64,000 nucleotides of DNA from Paraburkholderia silvatlantica (GCF_003096715.1 NZ_QEOL01000004.1:62001-126000), one strand, 5' to 3'. Numbered from the stretch's first letter, positions 1-8,884 are shown. Numbers and translations: made by a program. The notes: generated from the sequence alone by a model not told the origin.

Positions 1-118
1 CGGCGGTGTGTTCACCGACGGCATGATCGACGCGTACCTCGCGCTGAAGGAAAGCGAACTGCAACGCGTGCGTATGACCACGCACCCGGTCGAGTTCGAA
101 CTGTACTACTCGCTGTAA
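1..118 (+). CDS. glnA: Glutamine synthetase, C-terminal end (partial)
   Basis: The last 39 codons of a gene that begins before the window are visible, in the frame starting at base 2. The peptide has [14 protein letters not shown] at its end, which is the characteristic C-terminus of type I bacterial glutamine synthetase. That enzyme forms glutamine from glutamate, ammonia and ATP in the cytoplasm. Its position directly upstream of ntrB and ntrC matches the classic glnA-ntrB-ntrC order, so it is probably controlled by the NtrC protein encoded downstream. Only the end is seen, so nothing can be said about its active site. Confidence 0.93.
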   Translation, partial: GGVFTDGMIDAYLALKESELQRVRMTTHPVEFELYYSL

Positions 119-126
119 TTGGCGAT

Positions 127-230
127 GGCGCTTCGCTGCATGCTACACAGCGAAGCGCCGGTTCAGTTTCTTCGACTCGCAGGACGCGGGCGCGTTGGGT
201 CTCCAAGGGACGGCGGTGCCGTCCCTTTTT
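127..230 (+). terminator. Two hairpins after glnA, the second a clear rho-independent terminator
   Basis: A perfect 12-bp stem lies at 127-138 and 148-159 with a 9-base loop. A second hairpin has arms at 207-214 and 218-225 with a 3-base loop and runs straight into TTTTT. The second is a standard intrinsic terminator and would separate glnA transcription, at least partly, from ntrBC. Confidence 0.85.
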
Positions 231-277
231 CGTTGGGCCGCCTGGTCGCTCGTCGACGAGGCGTATTGCCCCGCTTG

Positions 278-325
278 TTGACCAGCGAATTGACCAGCGT
301 ATTGACCAGGACTCACGACCAGGAC
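278..325. repeat. Four 12-bp tandem repeats between glnA and ntrB
   Basis: The unit is TTGACCAGCGAA with variations. Copies start at 278, 290, 302 and 314 and drift towards CACGACCAGGAC. They end 36 bases before the ntrB start. No function is evident; they could affect promoter spacing or bind a protein. Confidence 0.7.
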
Positions 326-361
326 CGTTGCTGGCGCGCCGCATGGCGGCCGGCCTGAAAC

Positions 362-1504
362 ATGGTGCTCAAGAATCTGATCAAGGCAAGAAAGGGCCAC
401 GCCGAACCGCTCTCCGACGACGCGCCGCTCGTCGGGTCGGGCCTGCTGGCCGGCTTCGAGGCGCTGCCCACTGTCGTGCTCGTGCTCGACAAACGCACAC
501 TGCGTGTCGCCTTCGCGAACCCTTCGGCGGAGGCGATGCTCGATCTCTCGCGCCGGCAGCTCGCGCAGATGGCGTGGTCCGATCTCTTCTCGAACGCGGA
601 CGAACTGCTCTCGACGATTGCATCGATCGCCGAGCATCGCTTTCACGCGACGCGGCTCGACGCTTCGCTGGAGCGCCCCGGACGCGAACCGTTGAACGTG
701 CATGTAGTCGTGGGTTTTCTCGAGAGCACGCCTGATTACGTGCTGCTCGAACTCTTCGAGAACGAGCGGCATTTGCGCAGCGACCGCGAGGAGCGCATTC
801 ACGACCTCACGGCCGTGAACAAGCAACTGATCCGCAATCTCGCGCACGAGATCAAGAATCCGCTCGGCGGTATTCGCGGCGCGGCGCAGTTGCTCGAATT
901 CGAACTCGGCGCGCTGGAGCGCGACGAACTGCGCGAGTACACGCAGGTGATCATCAAGGAGTCGGACCGCCTGCAGACGCTCGTCGACCGGCTGCTGGAG
1001 CCGCACCGGCATCCGCATATCGTCGGCGACGTGAACGTTCACGAAGTGTGCGAGCGCGTGCGCGCCGTGATCCTCGCGGAATTCCCGCGCGGTCTCACCA
1101 TCGAGCGCGACTATGACGTGAGCGTGCCCGACCTGCGCGGCGACAAGGAGCAGCTGATCCAGGCACTGCTGAACATCGTGCGCAACGCGGCGCAGGCGTT
1201 GCGCGAACGCATTTCCCAGGGCGACGCGCGCATTGAGTTGCGCACGCGCATCGCGCGCAAGGTCACGATTTCCAGACGCTTGTGCAAGCTGGCACTGGAC
1301 TTGCATATCACTGACAACGGACCCGGCATTCCCGAGGATATTCGCGACCGCATCTTCTATCCGCTAGTCTCCGGACGCGAGGATGGCAGCGGTCTCGGCC
1401 TCACGCTCGCGCAGACGTTCGTCCAGCAGCACGACGGACTCATCGAAGTGGATAGCCGGCCGGGTCACACCGAGTTTCAGATATTGCTGCCGCTCGATAG
1501 TTGA
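362..1504 (+). CDS. glnL: Nitrogen regulation sensor histidine kinase NtrB
   Basis: A soluble histidine kinase/phosphatase that phosphorylates NtrC when nitrogen is limiting and is normally switched by the PII protein. The 380 residues hold an N-terminal PAS-like sensor region (about 30-130), a phosphoacceptor helix with HEIKNPLGG and His162, and an ATPase domain with the N box (about 265-275), DNGPGIP and GSGLGL motifs. There is no membrane segment, as expected for NtrB. The ATG at 362 is the only reasonable start, because an in-frame stop lies at 356-358; no strong ribosome site is visible. ntrC follows 75 bp downstream on the same strand, so the two are probably cotranscribed. Confidence 0.95.
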   Translation: MVLKNLIKARKGHAEPLSDDAPLVGSGLLAGFEALPTVVLVLDKRTLRVAFANPSAEAMLDLSRRQLAQMAWSDLFSNADELLSTIASIAEHRFHATRLDASLERPGREPLNVHVVVGFLESTPDYVLLELFENERHLRSDREERIHDLTAVNKQLIRNLAHEIKNPLGGIRGAAQLLEFELGALERDELREYTQVIIKESDRLQTLVDRLLEPHRHPHIVGDVNVHEVCERVRAVILAEFPRGLTIERDYDVSVPDLRGDKEQLIQALLNIVRNAAQALRERISQGDARIELRTRIARKVTISRRLCKLALDLHITDNGPGIPEDIRDRIFYPLVSGREDGSGLGLTLAQTFVQQHDGLIEVDSRPGHTEFQILLPLDS

Positions 1505-1579
1505 ATCCGTTGAATCGATAGCCAAGCCTGAATTTAGATTTACCGATACCGCACGCCACCAGGACTTCTGACCGATCTT

Positions 1580-3163
1580 ATGAAGCCGATCTGGATAGTA
1601 GACGACGACCAATCGATACGCTGGGTGCTCGAAAAGGCCCTTGCCCGCGAAAACTTCGCCACCCGCAGCTTTTCGAACGTGCGCGAAGCCGCGAGCGCGC
1701 TCGATCACGACAGCCCGCAGGTGCTCGTCTCCGACATCCGCATGCCGGGCGGCTCGGGCCTCGAGCTGCTGCAAACCGTGCGTGAGCGCGTGCCGGGCTT
1801 GCCCGTCATCATCATGACGGCGTTCTCCGACCTCGACAGCGCAGTCGCCGCGTTTCAGGGCGGCGCGTTCGAGTATCTCGCCAAGCCGTTCGACGTCGAC
1901 AAGGCCGTCGAGCTGATTCGCCGCGCCGTGGACGAAAGCATGCGCGGCGAGCAGCAGTGGGACGAGCGTCCCGCCGAAGCGCCCGAGATGCTCGGCCAGG
2001 CGCCGGCCATGCAGGACATGTTCCGCGCCATCGGGCGGCTTTCGCATTCGGCGGCGACCGTGCTCATCACGGGCGAGTCTGGCACCGGAAAGGAGCTTGT
2101 CGCGCGCGCCTTGCACCGACATAGCCCACGCGCGAACGGTCCGTTCATCGCGCTGAACACCGCGGCGATCCCGAAGGATCTTCTGGAATCCGAATTGTTC
2201 GGCCACGAACGCGGCGCGTTCACCGGCGCGCAGGCCATGCGCCAGGGCCGCTTCGAGCAGGCCGAGAACGGCACGCTGTTCCTCGACGAAATCGGCGACA
2301 TGCCGTTCGACCTGCAAACGCGCCTCTTGCGTGTGCTTTCCGATGGGCAGTTCTACCGCGTGGGCGGCCACAACCCGCTGCGTGCGAACGTGCGCGTGAT
2401 TGCCGCGACGCACCAGAACCTCGAAACGCGCGTGCGCCAGGGGCTGTTCCGCGAGGACCTGTATCACCGGCTCAATGTGATCCGTTTGCGTTTGCCTGCG
2501 CTGCGCGAGCGCAGCGAGGACATTCCGCTGCTCACGCGCCACTTCCTCCAGAAAAGCGCGCGCGAGCTGGGCGTGGAGCCCAAGCGCGTGTCCGACGAGG
2601 CGCTTGCGTGGATGTCGTCGCTGCCGTTTCCGGGCAATGTGCGTCAGCTCGAGAATCTCGCGAACTGGCTTACCGTGATGGCGCCCGCGCAGACCATCGA
2701 GATCAAGGATCTGCCGCCTGACCTCGTGCCTGCGCACGGCTCGGCGGGCGCGGCGGTGCATCTCGCCGATGCTGCGGCTGCTTCCGAAGCGGGCGCGGCG
2801 GCCAATGGCGCGGGCGGCGTATCGCCGGTTGCGGGTGCCGTGGCCGGCGCGGGCCTGGCCGGCGCAATCGGCGGCGTCCCGGGCGGCGTGGTGTTCGGCA
2901 CGCCCGCGTTCGGCGCGTCCAACGGCGCCGCTGCCGCGGTCTCGCCGCTGAGCGTGTGGGAGAACGGTCTGCGCACCGAAGTCGCGCGTCTGTTGCGCGA
3001 AAACAGCGCCGACGTCATGGACGAACTCTCGCGCCGCTTCGAAGCCGCCGTGATCCGCGAGGCGCTCGACTTTACGCGCGGACGCAAGGTCGAGGCGGCC
3101 GAGCGTCTTGGCATCGGCCGCAACACCATCACACGCAAGATCCAGGAACTCAATCTGGAATGA
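1580..3163 (+). CDS. glnG: Nitrogen regulation response regulator NtrC
   Basis: A sigma-54-dependent activator of nitrogen assimilation genes. The 527 residues contain a receiver domain with phosphoacceptor Asp52 and the conserved Lys of AKPF near 102, an AAA+ domain with Walker A GESGTGKE (165-172), the sigma-54-contacting GAFTGA loop (212-217) and Walker B LFLDEIGD, and a C-terminal Fis-type helix-turn-helix ending in GRNTITRKIQELNLE. It is about 60 residues longer than E. coli NtrC. The extra length is a Gly/Ala/Val-rich linker at about residues 390-465, between the ATPase and the DNA-binding domain. It lies downstream of ntrB and is its probable partner. Confidence 0.96.
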   Translation: MKPIWIVDDDQSIRWVLEKALARENFATRSFSNVREAASALDHDSPQVLVSDIRMPGGSGLELLQTVRERVPGLPVIIMTAFSDLDSAVAAFQGGAFEYLAKPFDVDKAVELIRRAVDESMRGEQQWDERPAEAPEMLGQAPAMQDMFRAIGRLSHSAATVLITGESGTGKELVARALHRHSPRANGPFIALNTAAIPKDLLESELFGHERGAFTGAQAMRQGRFEQAENGTLFLDEIGDMPFDLQTRLLRVLSDGQFYRVGGHNPLRANVRVIAATHQNLETRVRQGLFREDLYHRLNVIRLRLPALRERSEDIPLLTRHFLQKSARELGVEPKRVSDEALAWMSSLPFPGNVRQLENLANWLTVMAPAQTIEIKDLPPDLVPAHGSAGAAVHLADAAAASEAGAAANGAGGVSPVAGAVAGAGLAGAIGGVPGGVVFGTPAFGASNGAAAAVSPLSVWENGLRTEVARLLRENSADVMDELSRRFEAAVIREALDFTRGRKVEAAERLGIGRNTITRKIQELNLE

Positions 3164-3185
3164 GCGTGAATTAGCATGGAGCAAC

Positions 3186-3215
3186 GGGCCGGCCTCGCGC
3201 CACGCGAGCCGGCCC
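3186..3215 (+). terminator. Strong hairpin after ntrC
   Basis: Long GC-rich stem (arms 3186-3199 and 3203-3215, one bulged base, 3-base loop) 22 bases after the ntrC stop. No T-tract follows, so it is either a weak or factor-dependent terminator or an mRNA 3'-end stabiliser. Confidence 0.45.
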
Positions 3216-3280
3216 TGCACGCCGTGCGCCGGCGCGCGTACAGGGCATAATCGACGCTGTTTTCCTGTCGACAACCGATC

Positions 3281-5374
3281 ATGCCCGTGACTTCCCCCTG
3301 GCCCGCCGAGGCCGATCCGTTCCTTTCGCTCGAATCGCTCGACGACCCCGCCGTCATGGCCTGGGTCGAAGCGCAGAACGCGCGCACGCGCGCCGCGTGG
3401 CAGGGCGGTGCGCGTTTCGAGGCGCTCGAAAAGCGCCTCGCGCAGGCCTACCTGCCGCGCGAGCGGCCCGTGATCCCGAGCCGCTGGCAGGAGTGGGCCT
3501 ACGATCTCTGGGAGGACGAGGACAATCCCAAGGGCCTGTGGCGCCGCGCGCTCTGGGCCGACTGGCGCGCCCACAAGCCGCGGTGGCAAACGCTCATCGA
3601 CTTCGACGCGCTCGGCGCGAAAGAGGGCATGCCATGGGTGTGCGCGGGCATCGACATCCTCTATCCGGACGGCGACCGCGCGCTGATCCAGCTTTCCGAT
3701 GGCGGCTCCGATGCGGTCATCGTGCGCGAGTTCGATATCGTGAAGCGCAAATTCGTCGGCGACGGTTTCGCCATCGCGAAGGAAGGCAAGCACAACATTT
3801 CGTGGATCGATCGCGATACCGTGTACCTGGGATGGGACGCGGGCGGCAAGAGCGGCAAGAAGATGCTCACGCGCTCGGGCTATCCGCGCGAGGTGCGCCG
3901 CTGGACGCGCGGCACCGCGCTCGCCGACGCGCCCGTCGTGTTCAGCGGCGAGTTCGACGACATCAGCGTAGAGGGCGACTACGATCCGGTCGAACAGCGC
4001 CACGACGTGGTGCGCAGCGTCGACTTCTTCGATTCATACACCTATCGCCTCGACGAGCGCGGCGACTGGCAGGCGTACGACGTGCCTACCCATGTTTCGG
4101 TGGGCGCATGGCATGGCTGGCTGCTGCTCGAGCCGCGCCTCGACTGGACCGTTTCGGGCGTGACGTACATGGGCGGTGCGTTGCTCGCGATTCGCGAGGA
4201 CGCCTTCCTCGCAGGCGATCGCGCGTTCACGGCGCTCTTCACGCCGACTCCCGTTACGTCGGCATGCGACTGGACCAATACGCTGAACGTATTGATCGTT
4301 TCCTGGCTCGACGATGTAGAGAGCCGCACGATGCTCTGGCAGCCGCACCAGGAAGAGGGCGCGTGGCGCTGGGAGTCGCGGGTGTTCCCGGCGCGTGCGA
4401 GCTCGCAGGTGGACGTTTCGCCCATCGAAGACACGCTCAACGACGAGGTATTCGTCGACGTCGACGATTACCTGCTGCCGCCCGAATACTGGCTCGCCGA
4501 TCTTGCGCAAACCGATCTCCAGCAGTGGGAATTGCTCGACCGCTGGCCTACGCAGTTCGATTCCGGGCCGCTTACGGTCATCCGCTCGCACGCGCGCTCG
4601 GCGGACGGCACGAGCGTACCGTTCACCGTAGTCGGCCCGAAGGCCGTACTCGAAGGCGAGTCACGCAAGGCGTCGCCGTGTCTGCTCACGGGCTACGGCG
4701 GCTTCGCCATCGCGCTCACGCCGCAATATCTCGTGGGCTCGGGCATCGGCTGGCTGGAGCAGGGCGGCGTGGTGGCGATCGCGCACATTCGCGGCGGCGG
4801 CGAGTACGGCACCGCCTGGCACGTCGAGGCGCAGCGCGAGCATCGCCAGCGCTCGTTCGACGACTTCATCGCGGTGGCCGAGCGGTTGATCGCCGATGGC
4901 TATACGAGCGCAGCGCAGTTGGGCATCAAGGGCGGCAGCAACGGCGGGCTGCTCGTAGGCGTGTGCATGGTGCAGCGTCCCGAGCTGTTCGGCGCGGTGG
5001 TGTGCGAAGTGCCGCTGCTCGACATGCAGCGCTATCCGCTGCTGCATGCGGGTGCGTCATGGATCGACGAGTATGGCGATCCTGAGGATACCGAAGAATC
5101 GTGCGCGCTGGCCGCCTATTCGCCTTACCACCATGTGAAGCCCGGCGTCGCATATCCGCCGTCGCTGTTCACGACTTCGACGAGCGACGACCGTGTGCAT
5201 CCCTCGCACGCGCGCAAGATGGTCGCGCGCATGGAGCAGCAGGGGCACGCCAATGTCTGGTATCTGGAGAACACCGAAGGCGGCCACGGCCCCGGCAGCG
5301 ATTCGCTCGAGCGCGCGGAGTACGACGCGCTCGTTTATCGTTTTCTGTGGACCACGCTCGCGGGGAACGGGTAA
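3281..5374 (+). CDS. Prolyl oligopeptidase family (S9) serine peptidase
   Basis: A cytoplasmic-type serine peptidase of 697 residues. The N-terminal two thirds looks like the beta-propeller that restricts entry to peptides; the C-terminal third is an alpha/beta-hydrolase catalytic domain. The nucleophile is Ser553 in GGSNGG, the acid lies in the SDDRV motif near 636 and the catalytic His is about 669 in GGHG. No signal peptide is present. A CATAAT hexamer at 3246-3251 could be its -10 element. The gene ends 9 bp before the end of the convergent xthA gene. The propeller fits S9A enzymes; the natural substrate cannot be read from the sequence. Confidence 0.88.
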   Translation: MPVTSPWPAEADPFLSLESLDDPAVMAWVEAQNARTRAAWQGGARFEALEKRLAQAYLPRERPVIPSRWQEWAYDLWEDEDNPKGLWRRALWADWRAHKPRWQTLIDFDALGAKEGMPWVCAGIDILYPDGDRALIQLSDGGSDAVIVREFDIVKRKFVGDGFAIAKEGKHNISWIDRDTVYLGWDAGGKSGKKMLTRSGYPREVRRWTRGTALADAPVVFSGEFDDISVEGDYDPVEQRHDVVRSVDFFDSYTYRLDERGDWQAYDVPTHVSVGAWHGWLLLEPRLDWTVSGVTYMGGALLAIREDAFLAGDRAFTALFTPTPVTSACDWTNTLNVLIVSWLDDVESRTMLWQPHQEEGAWRWESRVFPARASSQVDVSPIEDTLNDEVFVDVDDYLLPPEYWLADLAQTDLQQWELLDRWPTQFDSGPLTVIRSHARSADGTSVPFTVVGPKAVLEGESRKASPCLLTGYGGFAIALTPQYLVGSGIGWLEQGGVVAIAHIRGGGEYGTAWHVEAQREHRQRSFDDFIAVAERLIADGYTSAAQLGIKGGSNGGLLVGVCMVQRPELFGAVVCEVPLLDMQRYPLLHAGASWIDEYGDPEDTEESCALAAYSPYHHVKPGVAYPPSLFTTSTSDDRVHPSHARKMVARMEQQGHANVWYLENTEGGHGPGSDSLERAEYDALVYRFLWTTLAGNG

Positions 5375-5383
5375 GGCGCGCGT

Positions 5384-6169
5384 TCAGCCCGCCATATCGA
5401 GCGTGGCGATCACCGGCGTGTGATCGGACGGCTGCTCCCACTTGCGCGGAACCTTGTCCACTTCGCACGCGGTGAGATGCCCGGCAAGCGCGGGTGAGAG
5501 CAGGATATGGTCGATGCGCAAGCCCGCGTTGCGGCGAAATGCGAACATGCGATAGTCCCACCACGTGAAGAGCTTTTCGGGCTGCTCGAACTGGCGGAAC
5601 GCATCGACGAAACCCAGCTCGATTAGCCGGCGAAACTGGGCGCGTTCTTCGGGCGAGACGAGGTTCTGGCCTTCCCAGGCCTTAGGATCGTGCACGTCGC
5701 GGTCTTCGGGCGCGATGTTGTAGTCGCCGAGCAGCGCGAGCTTCGGGTAGCGCTGCATCTCCTGCGCGAGCCAGTCGTGCAGGGCGTCGAGCCATTGCAG
5801 CTTGTACGCGAACTTCTCGGTGCCGGGCGCCTGGCCGTTGGGAAAATACGCGCTCACCACGCGCACGTCGCCGATGGTCGTGGCGATCACGCGCTGTTGC
5901 GGATCTTCGAAGCCCGGAATGTTGCGCACAACGGTGGCTTCGTCGACGAACAGGCCTTCGCGCACGAGTATGCCCACGCCGTTATAGGTCTTCTGGCCCG
6001 CGAACCAGCTGCGATAGCCGTGCGCCTCGAGATCGGCGCGCGGGAACTTGTCGTCGGTGAGCTTGAGTTCCTGGAGGCAGAGCACGTCGGTCCTGCTCTC
6101 GTTGAGCCAGTCGATGACGTGTTGCAGACGGACCTTGAGGGAATTGACGTTCCACGTTGCGATTTTCAT
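5384..6169 (-). CDS. xthA: Exodeoxyribonuclease III (AP endonuclease)
   Basis: A 261-residue member of the exonuclease III/AP endonuclease family, which cuts DNA 5' of abasic sites and removes 3' blocking groups in base excision repair. The family signature is complete: MKIATWNVNSL with the metal-binding Asn, LQELK with the metal-binding Glu, GDYNIAPEDRDV with the catalytic Asp and Asn, and SDHTPV with the catalytic His near the end. Length matches the E. coli enzyme (268). It converges on the S9 peptidase gene with almost no spacer. Confidence 0.95.
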   Translation of the reverse strand: MKIATWNVNSLKVRLQHVIDWLNESRTDVLCLQELKLTDDKFPRADLEAHGYRSWFAGQKTYNGVGILVREGLFVDEATVVRNIPGFEDPQQRVIATTIGDVRVVSAYFPNGQAPGTEKFAYKLQWLDALHDWLAQEMQRYPKLALLGDYNIAPEDRDVHDPKAWEGQNLVSPEERAQFRRLIELGFVDAFRQFEQPEKLFTWWDYRMFAFRRNAGLRIDHILLSPALAGHLTACEVDKVPRKWEQPSDHTPVIATLDMAG

Positions 6170-6252
6170 GTAAGGCTCGATAGGGTGACGGTGTGCGTTC
6201 GGTGCACTTCGCCGCCATTATCGCCTGCTTCGCAAAGCGGGCAACAGTCGCC

Positions 6253-6981
6253 TCACCATGGCTCCAGCCACGGCCGCAGATCGAGTTCGTGCGTCCAGGC
6301 ATCGCGCGGCTGCTGGTGCAGCGTCCAGTAGGCGTCGGCGATGTGCTCGGGGTTCAGGATGCCGTCGCGTTCCTTGAGCTTGTAGCGCTCCGGAAAATTC
6401 TCGCGGATGAACGCGGTGTCGATCGCGCCATCGACGATGATCTGGGCGACGTGAATGCCCTGCGGTCCGAGTTCGCGCGCCATCGACTGGGCGAGCGCGC
6501 GCAGCGCGTGCTTTGCGCCCGCGAACGCGGCGAACCCTTCGCGGCCGCGCAGGCTCGCGGTGGCGCCCGTGAAGAAAATCGAACCGCGCTCGCGCGGCAG
6601 CATGACTTTTGCGGCTTCGCGGCCCATCAGAAAGCCGGCGAAGCAGGCCATTTCCCAGACCTTGTGATAGACGCGCGCCGTGGTTTCGGTAATGCCGAAG
6701 CGCACGTTCGCGCCGATATTGAAGATCGCCGCCTCGATGGGGGCGATGCGCGTTTCGATGTCCGCGAAGAGCGCGATCATGTCCTCTTCCTTGCGCGCGT
6801 CCGAGCCGAAGGCGTGCGCTTCGCCGCCCCCGGCTTCGATTTGCGCCACGAGCGGTGCGAGCCTGTCGGCATTGCGGCGCGTCACGCATGCAATGTAGCC
6901 TTCGCGTGCAAAGCGGCGCGCGATGGCGCCTCCGGTGGCGTCGCCTGCGCCGATTACCAGTACGGCTTTCTTTTGCGTCAT
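6253..6981 (-). CDS. Atypical short-chain dehydrogenase/reductase (SDR) protein lacking the catalytic Tyr
   Basis: A 242-residue Rossmann-fold protein with a variant cofactor loop (GAGDATGGAI, residues 11-20) and NIGANV in place of the usual NNAG. The active-site motif YxxxK reads FAGAK: Phe153 replaces Tyr and Lys157 is kept. The usual catalytic Ser position lies in FFTGATASLRG and appears to be Gly/Ala, though nearby Thr138 and Thr141 are present. Ordinary SDR hydride-transfer chemistry is therefore doubtful; it may use another residue or be a nucleotide-binding regulator. It is transcribed divergently from the 2-hydroxychromene-2-carboxylate isomerase-like gene, 100 bp away. Confidence 0.85.
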   Translation of the reverse strand: MTQKKAVLVIGAGDATGGAIARRFAREGYIACVTRRNADRLAPLVAQIEAGGGEAHAFGSDARKEEDMIALFADIETRIAPIEAAIFNIGANVRFGITETTARVYHKVWEMACFAGFLMGREAAKVMLPRERGSIFFTGATASLRGREGFAAFAGAKHALRALAQSMARELGPQGIHVAQIIVDGAIDTAFIRENFPERYKLKERDGILNPEHIADAYWTLHQQPRDAWTHELDLRPWLEPW

Positions 6982-7081
6982 GGTGCTTGTCTCACTGTCG
7001 ATTACGGCGGCCCGGTTTCAGGTATCTTAGGACGTCGGCGCGCCCGGGCAAAGGTGCGCAAATTCACATGGGGGAGACAAG

Positions 7082-7702
7082 ATGCGTGACATCGAGGTGC
7101 AGTTTCTGTTCGACTTCGGCAGTCCTAACGCTTACCTGTGCCACAAGGTGATCGGCGGTATTGAAGCGCGCCAGCAGGTGCGTTTCGAGTATGTGCCGAT
7201 CCTGCTTGGCGGCCTTTTCAAGCTGAGCGGCAATCGCTCGCCGGGCGAGGCGTTCGCGGGCGTTGAGAACAAGCAGAAGTTCATGATGCTGGAGATGCGG
7301 CGCTTCATCGAGCGGTATGGGCTGACCGCCTATCGGCACAATCCGCACTTTCCGGTGAACACGTTGCAGATCATGCGCGGCGCGATTGCGGCACAGCGCA
7401 ACGGCACGTTCGAGCGCTACGTGGACCGCATGTTCGCGCACATGTGGGAAGAGGGCCTCAAGATGGACGACCCTGCCGTGATCCGCGCGGCGCTGGAAGC
7501 GGACGGCCTCGACGCTATGGCGTTCGAAACGTCGATTCAGGACGCCGATGTGAAAGCCGCGCTGCTTGCGAACACGCAGTCGGCGTTCGAGCGCGGCGCG
7601 TTCGGTTCGCCGACGTTCTTCGTCGGCGAGCAGATGTACTTCGGCAAGGATCAGTTGCGCGATGTCGAAGAGGAAATCGCGCGCGTAAAGGCGCGCGCAT
7701 GA
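7082..7702 (+). CDS. 2-hydroxychromene-2-carboxylate isomerase-like (DsbA/kappa-GST fold) protein
   Basis: A 206-residue thioredoxin-fold protein of the kappa glutathione transferase/HCCA isomerase group. It has FDFGSPNAYL at the N-terminus, where Ser14 matches the glutathione-activating Ser of NahD-type isomerases, and a C-terminal GSPTFFVGEQMYFGKDQL stretch typical of the family. In NahD the reaction isomerises 2-hydroxychromene-2-carboxylate during naphthalene breakdown. No naphthalene genes are nearby, so the true substrate here is unknown. The start has a good ribosome site, GGGGAG seven bases upstream. Confidence 0.87.
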   Translation: MRDIEVQFLFDFGSPNAYLCHKVIGGIEARQQVRFEYVPILLGGLFKLSGNRSPGEAFAGVENKQKFMMLEMRRFIERYGLTAYRHNPHFPVNTLQIMRGAIAAQRNGTFERYVDRMFAHMWEEGLKMDDPAVIRAALEADGLDAMAFETSIQDADVKAALLANTQSAFERGAFGSPTFFVGEQMYFGKDQLRDVEEEIARVKARA

Positions 7703-7766
7703 TACGCGGCGGTTCATCGCGAGGCGAGACGGACGCGGCATGATCGCTCCCGCTCCTCGCCGCGCA

Positions 7767-8756
7767 TCAAGGCGAGGCGTGTTCCTCGGCGTGCGGCGTG
7801 CTGGCCACGCCCAGACGCACGCGCGCCGCCTCGTATTCGCGCTTCAAACGCGCGATGAGTTCAGCGGCCGGCACGACGCTCTTTACCGCGCCGATGCCCT
7901 GGCCCGAGCCCCAGATATCCTTCCACGGCTTCACGCGCGTCGAGCCGAAATTCATCGCCGAAGGATCCGACTGCGGCAGCGCCTCCGGATCGAGGCCGCT
8001 TGCCACGATGCTTTGGCGGAGATAGTTGCCGTGCACGCCCGTGAAGAGATTCGAGTACACGATGTCGCCCGCGCCGCCTTCGACGATCATTTGCTTGTAG
8101 GCGTCGACGGCGTTCGCCTCATGTGTGGCGATGAATGCCGAGCCGATATAGGCGAGATCGGCGCCGGCTGCCTGCGCAGCGAGAATCGCGTTGCCGTTGC
8201 CGATCGCGCCCGACAGCAGCAGGGGGCCGTCGAACCACTCGCGAATCTCGTGGATGAGGGCGAACGGCGAGAGCGTGCCCGCATGGCCGCCCGCACCGGC
8301 GGCCACGGCGATCAGGCCGTCGGCGCCTTTCTCGATGGCCTTCTTCGCGAACGTGTTGTTGATGACGTCGTGCAGCACGATGCCGCCCCACGCGTGGATC
8401 GCGTGGTTGACCTCTTCGCGCGCGCCGAGCGACGTGATGACGATCGGCACCTTGTACTGGGCACACACGCCGAGGTCGTGCTCGAGACGGTCGTTCGACT
8501 TGTGCACGATCTGGTTGACGGCGAAGGGCGCCGCCGGGGCATCCGGATGCTTCGCGTCGTACTCGGCAAGTTCGGTGGTGATGCGCTCGAGCCATTCGCC
8601 CAGCACGTGCTCAGGCCGCGCATTGAGCGCGGGGAACGAGCCGACGACGCCCGCCTTGCACTGGGCGATCACGAGATCGGGATTCGAAATGATGAAGAGC
8701 GGCGAGCCGACGACCGGAATCGACAGGCCGCGGCGCAGCACTGCGGGCAGGGACAT
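7767..8756 (-). CDS. Nitronate monooxygenase / 2-nitropropane dioxygenase-type flavoprotein
   Basis: A 329-residue FMN-dependent TIM-barrel protein. It shows the family features: an N-terminal PVVGSPLFIISNPDL segment, the phosphate-binding glycine-rich stretches VAAGAGGHAG and LSGAIGNG, and ADLAYIGSAF. Members oxidise toxic alkyl nitronates; others are NAD(P)H:quinone reductases or act in fatty acid metabolism. The start is supported by AGGAG six bases upstream. It diverges from a PadR-type regulator, with a perfect palindrome in the shared promoter region, so it is likely that regulator's target. Confidence 0.88.
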   Translation of the reverse strand: MSLPAVLRRGLSIPVVGSPLFIISNPDLVIAQCKAGVVGSFPALNARPEHVLGEWLERITTELAEYDAKHPDAPAAPFAVNQIVHKSNDRLEHDLGVCAQYKVPIVITSLGAREEVNHAIHAWGGIVLHDVINNTFAKKAIEKGADGLIAVAAGAGGHAGTLSPFALIHEIREWFDGPLLLSGAIGNGNAILAAQAAGADLAYIGSAFIATHEANAVDAYKQMIVEGGAGDIVYSNLFTGVHGNYLRQSIVASGLDPEALPQSDPSAMNFGSTRVKPWKDIWGSGQGIGAVKSVVPAAELIARLKREYEAARVRLGVASTPHAEEHASP

Positions 8757-8864
8757 CCATATCTCCTGGACTGAGACGGCCGCCGGGTGCGGCTGCCGTC
8801 GCGTGATTCGATGCGCCGGCGTGCGCGCCGGCTGGCAGGCTCAAACATAGCAAAGGTGCCGAAT

Positions 8865-8884
8865 CTATGCAACCAGTTGCATAG
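8865..8884. promoter_or_regulatory. Perfect palindrome, candidate PadR operator
   Basis: CTATGCAAC (8865-8873) and GTTGCATAG (8876-8884) are exact inverted repeats separated by two bases. The site lies between the divergent starts of the flavoprotein gene (8756) and the PadR gene (8945). PadR proteins bind ATG-containing dyads of similar size, so this is the best operator candidate. Confidence 0.7.

Noticed and set aside
1364..4003. Very long open frame (879 residues) on the minus strand opposite ntrC and the peptidase gene
   Set aside because: It lies wholly opposite well-conserved genes, is rich in Arg, Ala and His and shows no domain; high GC content depletes stop codons in antisense frames.
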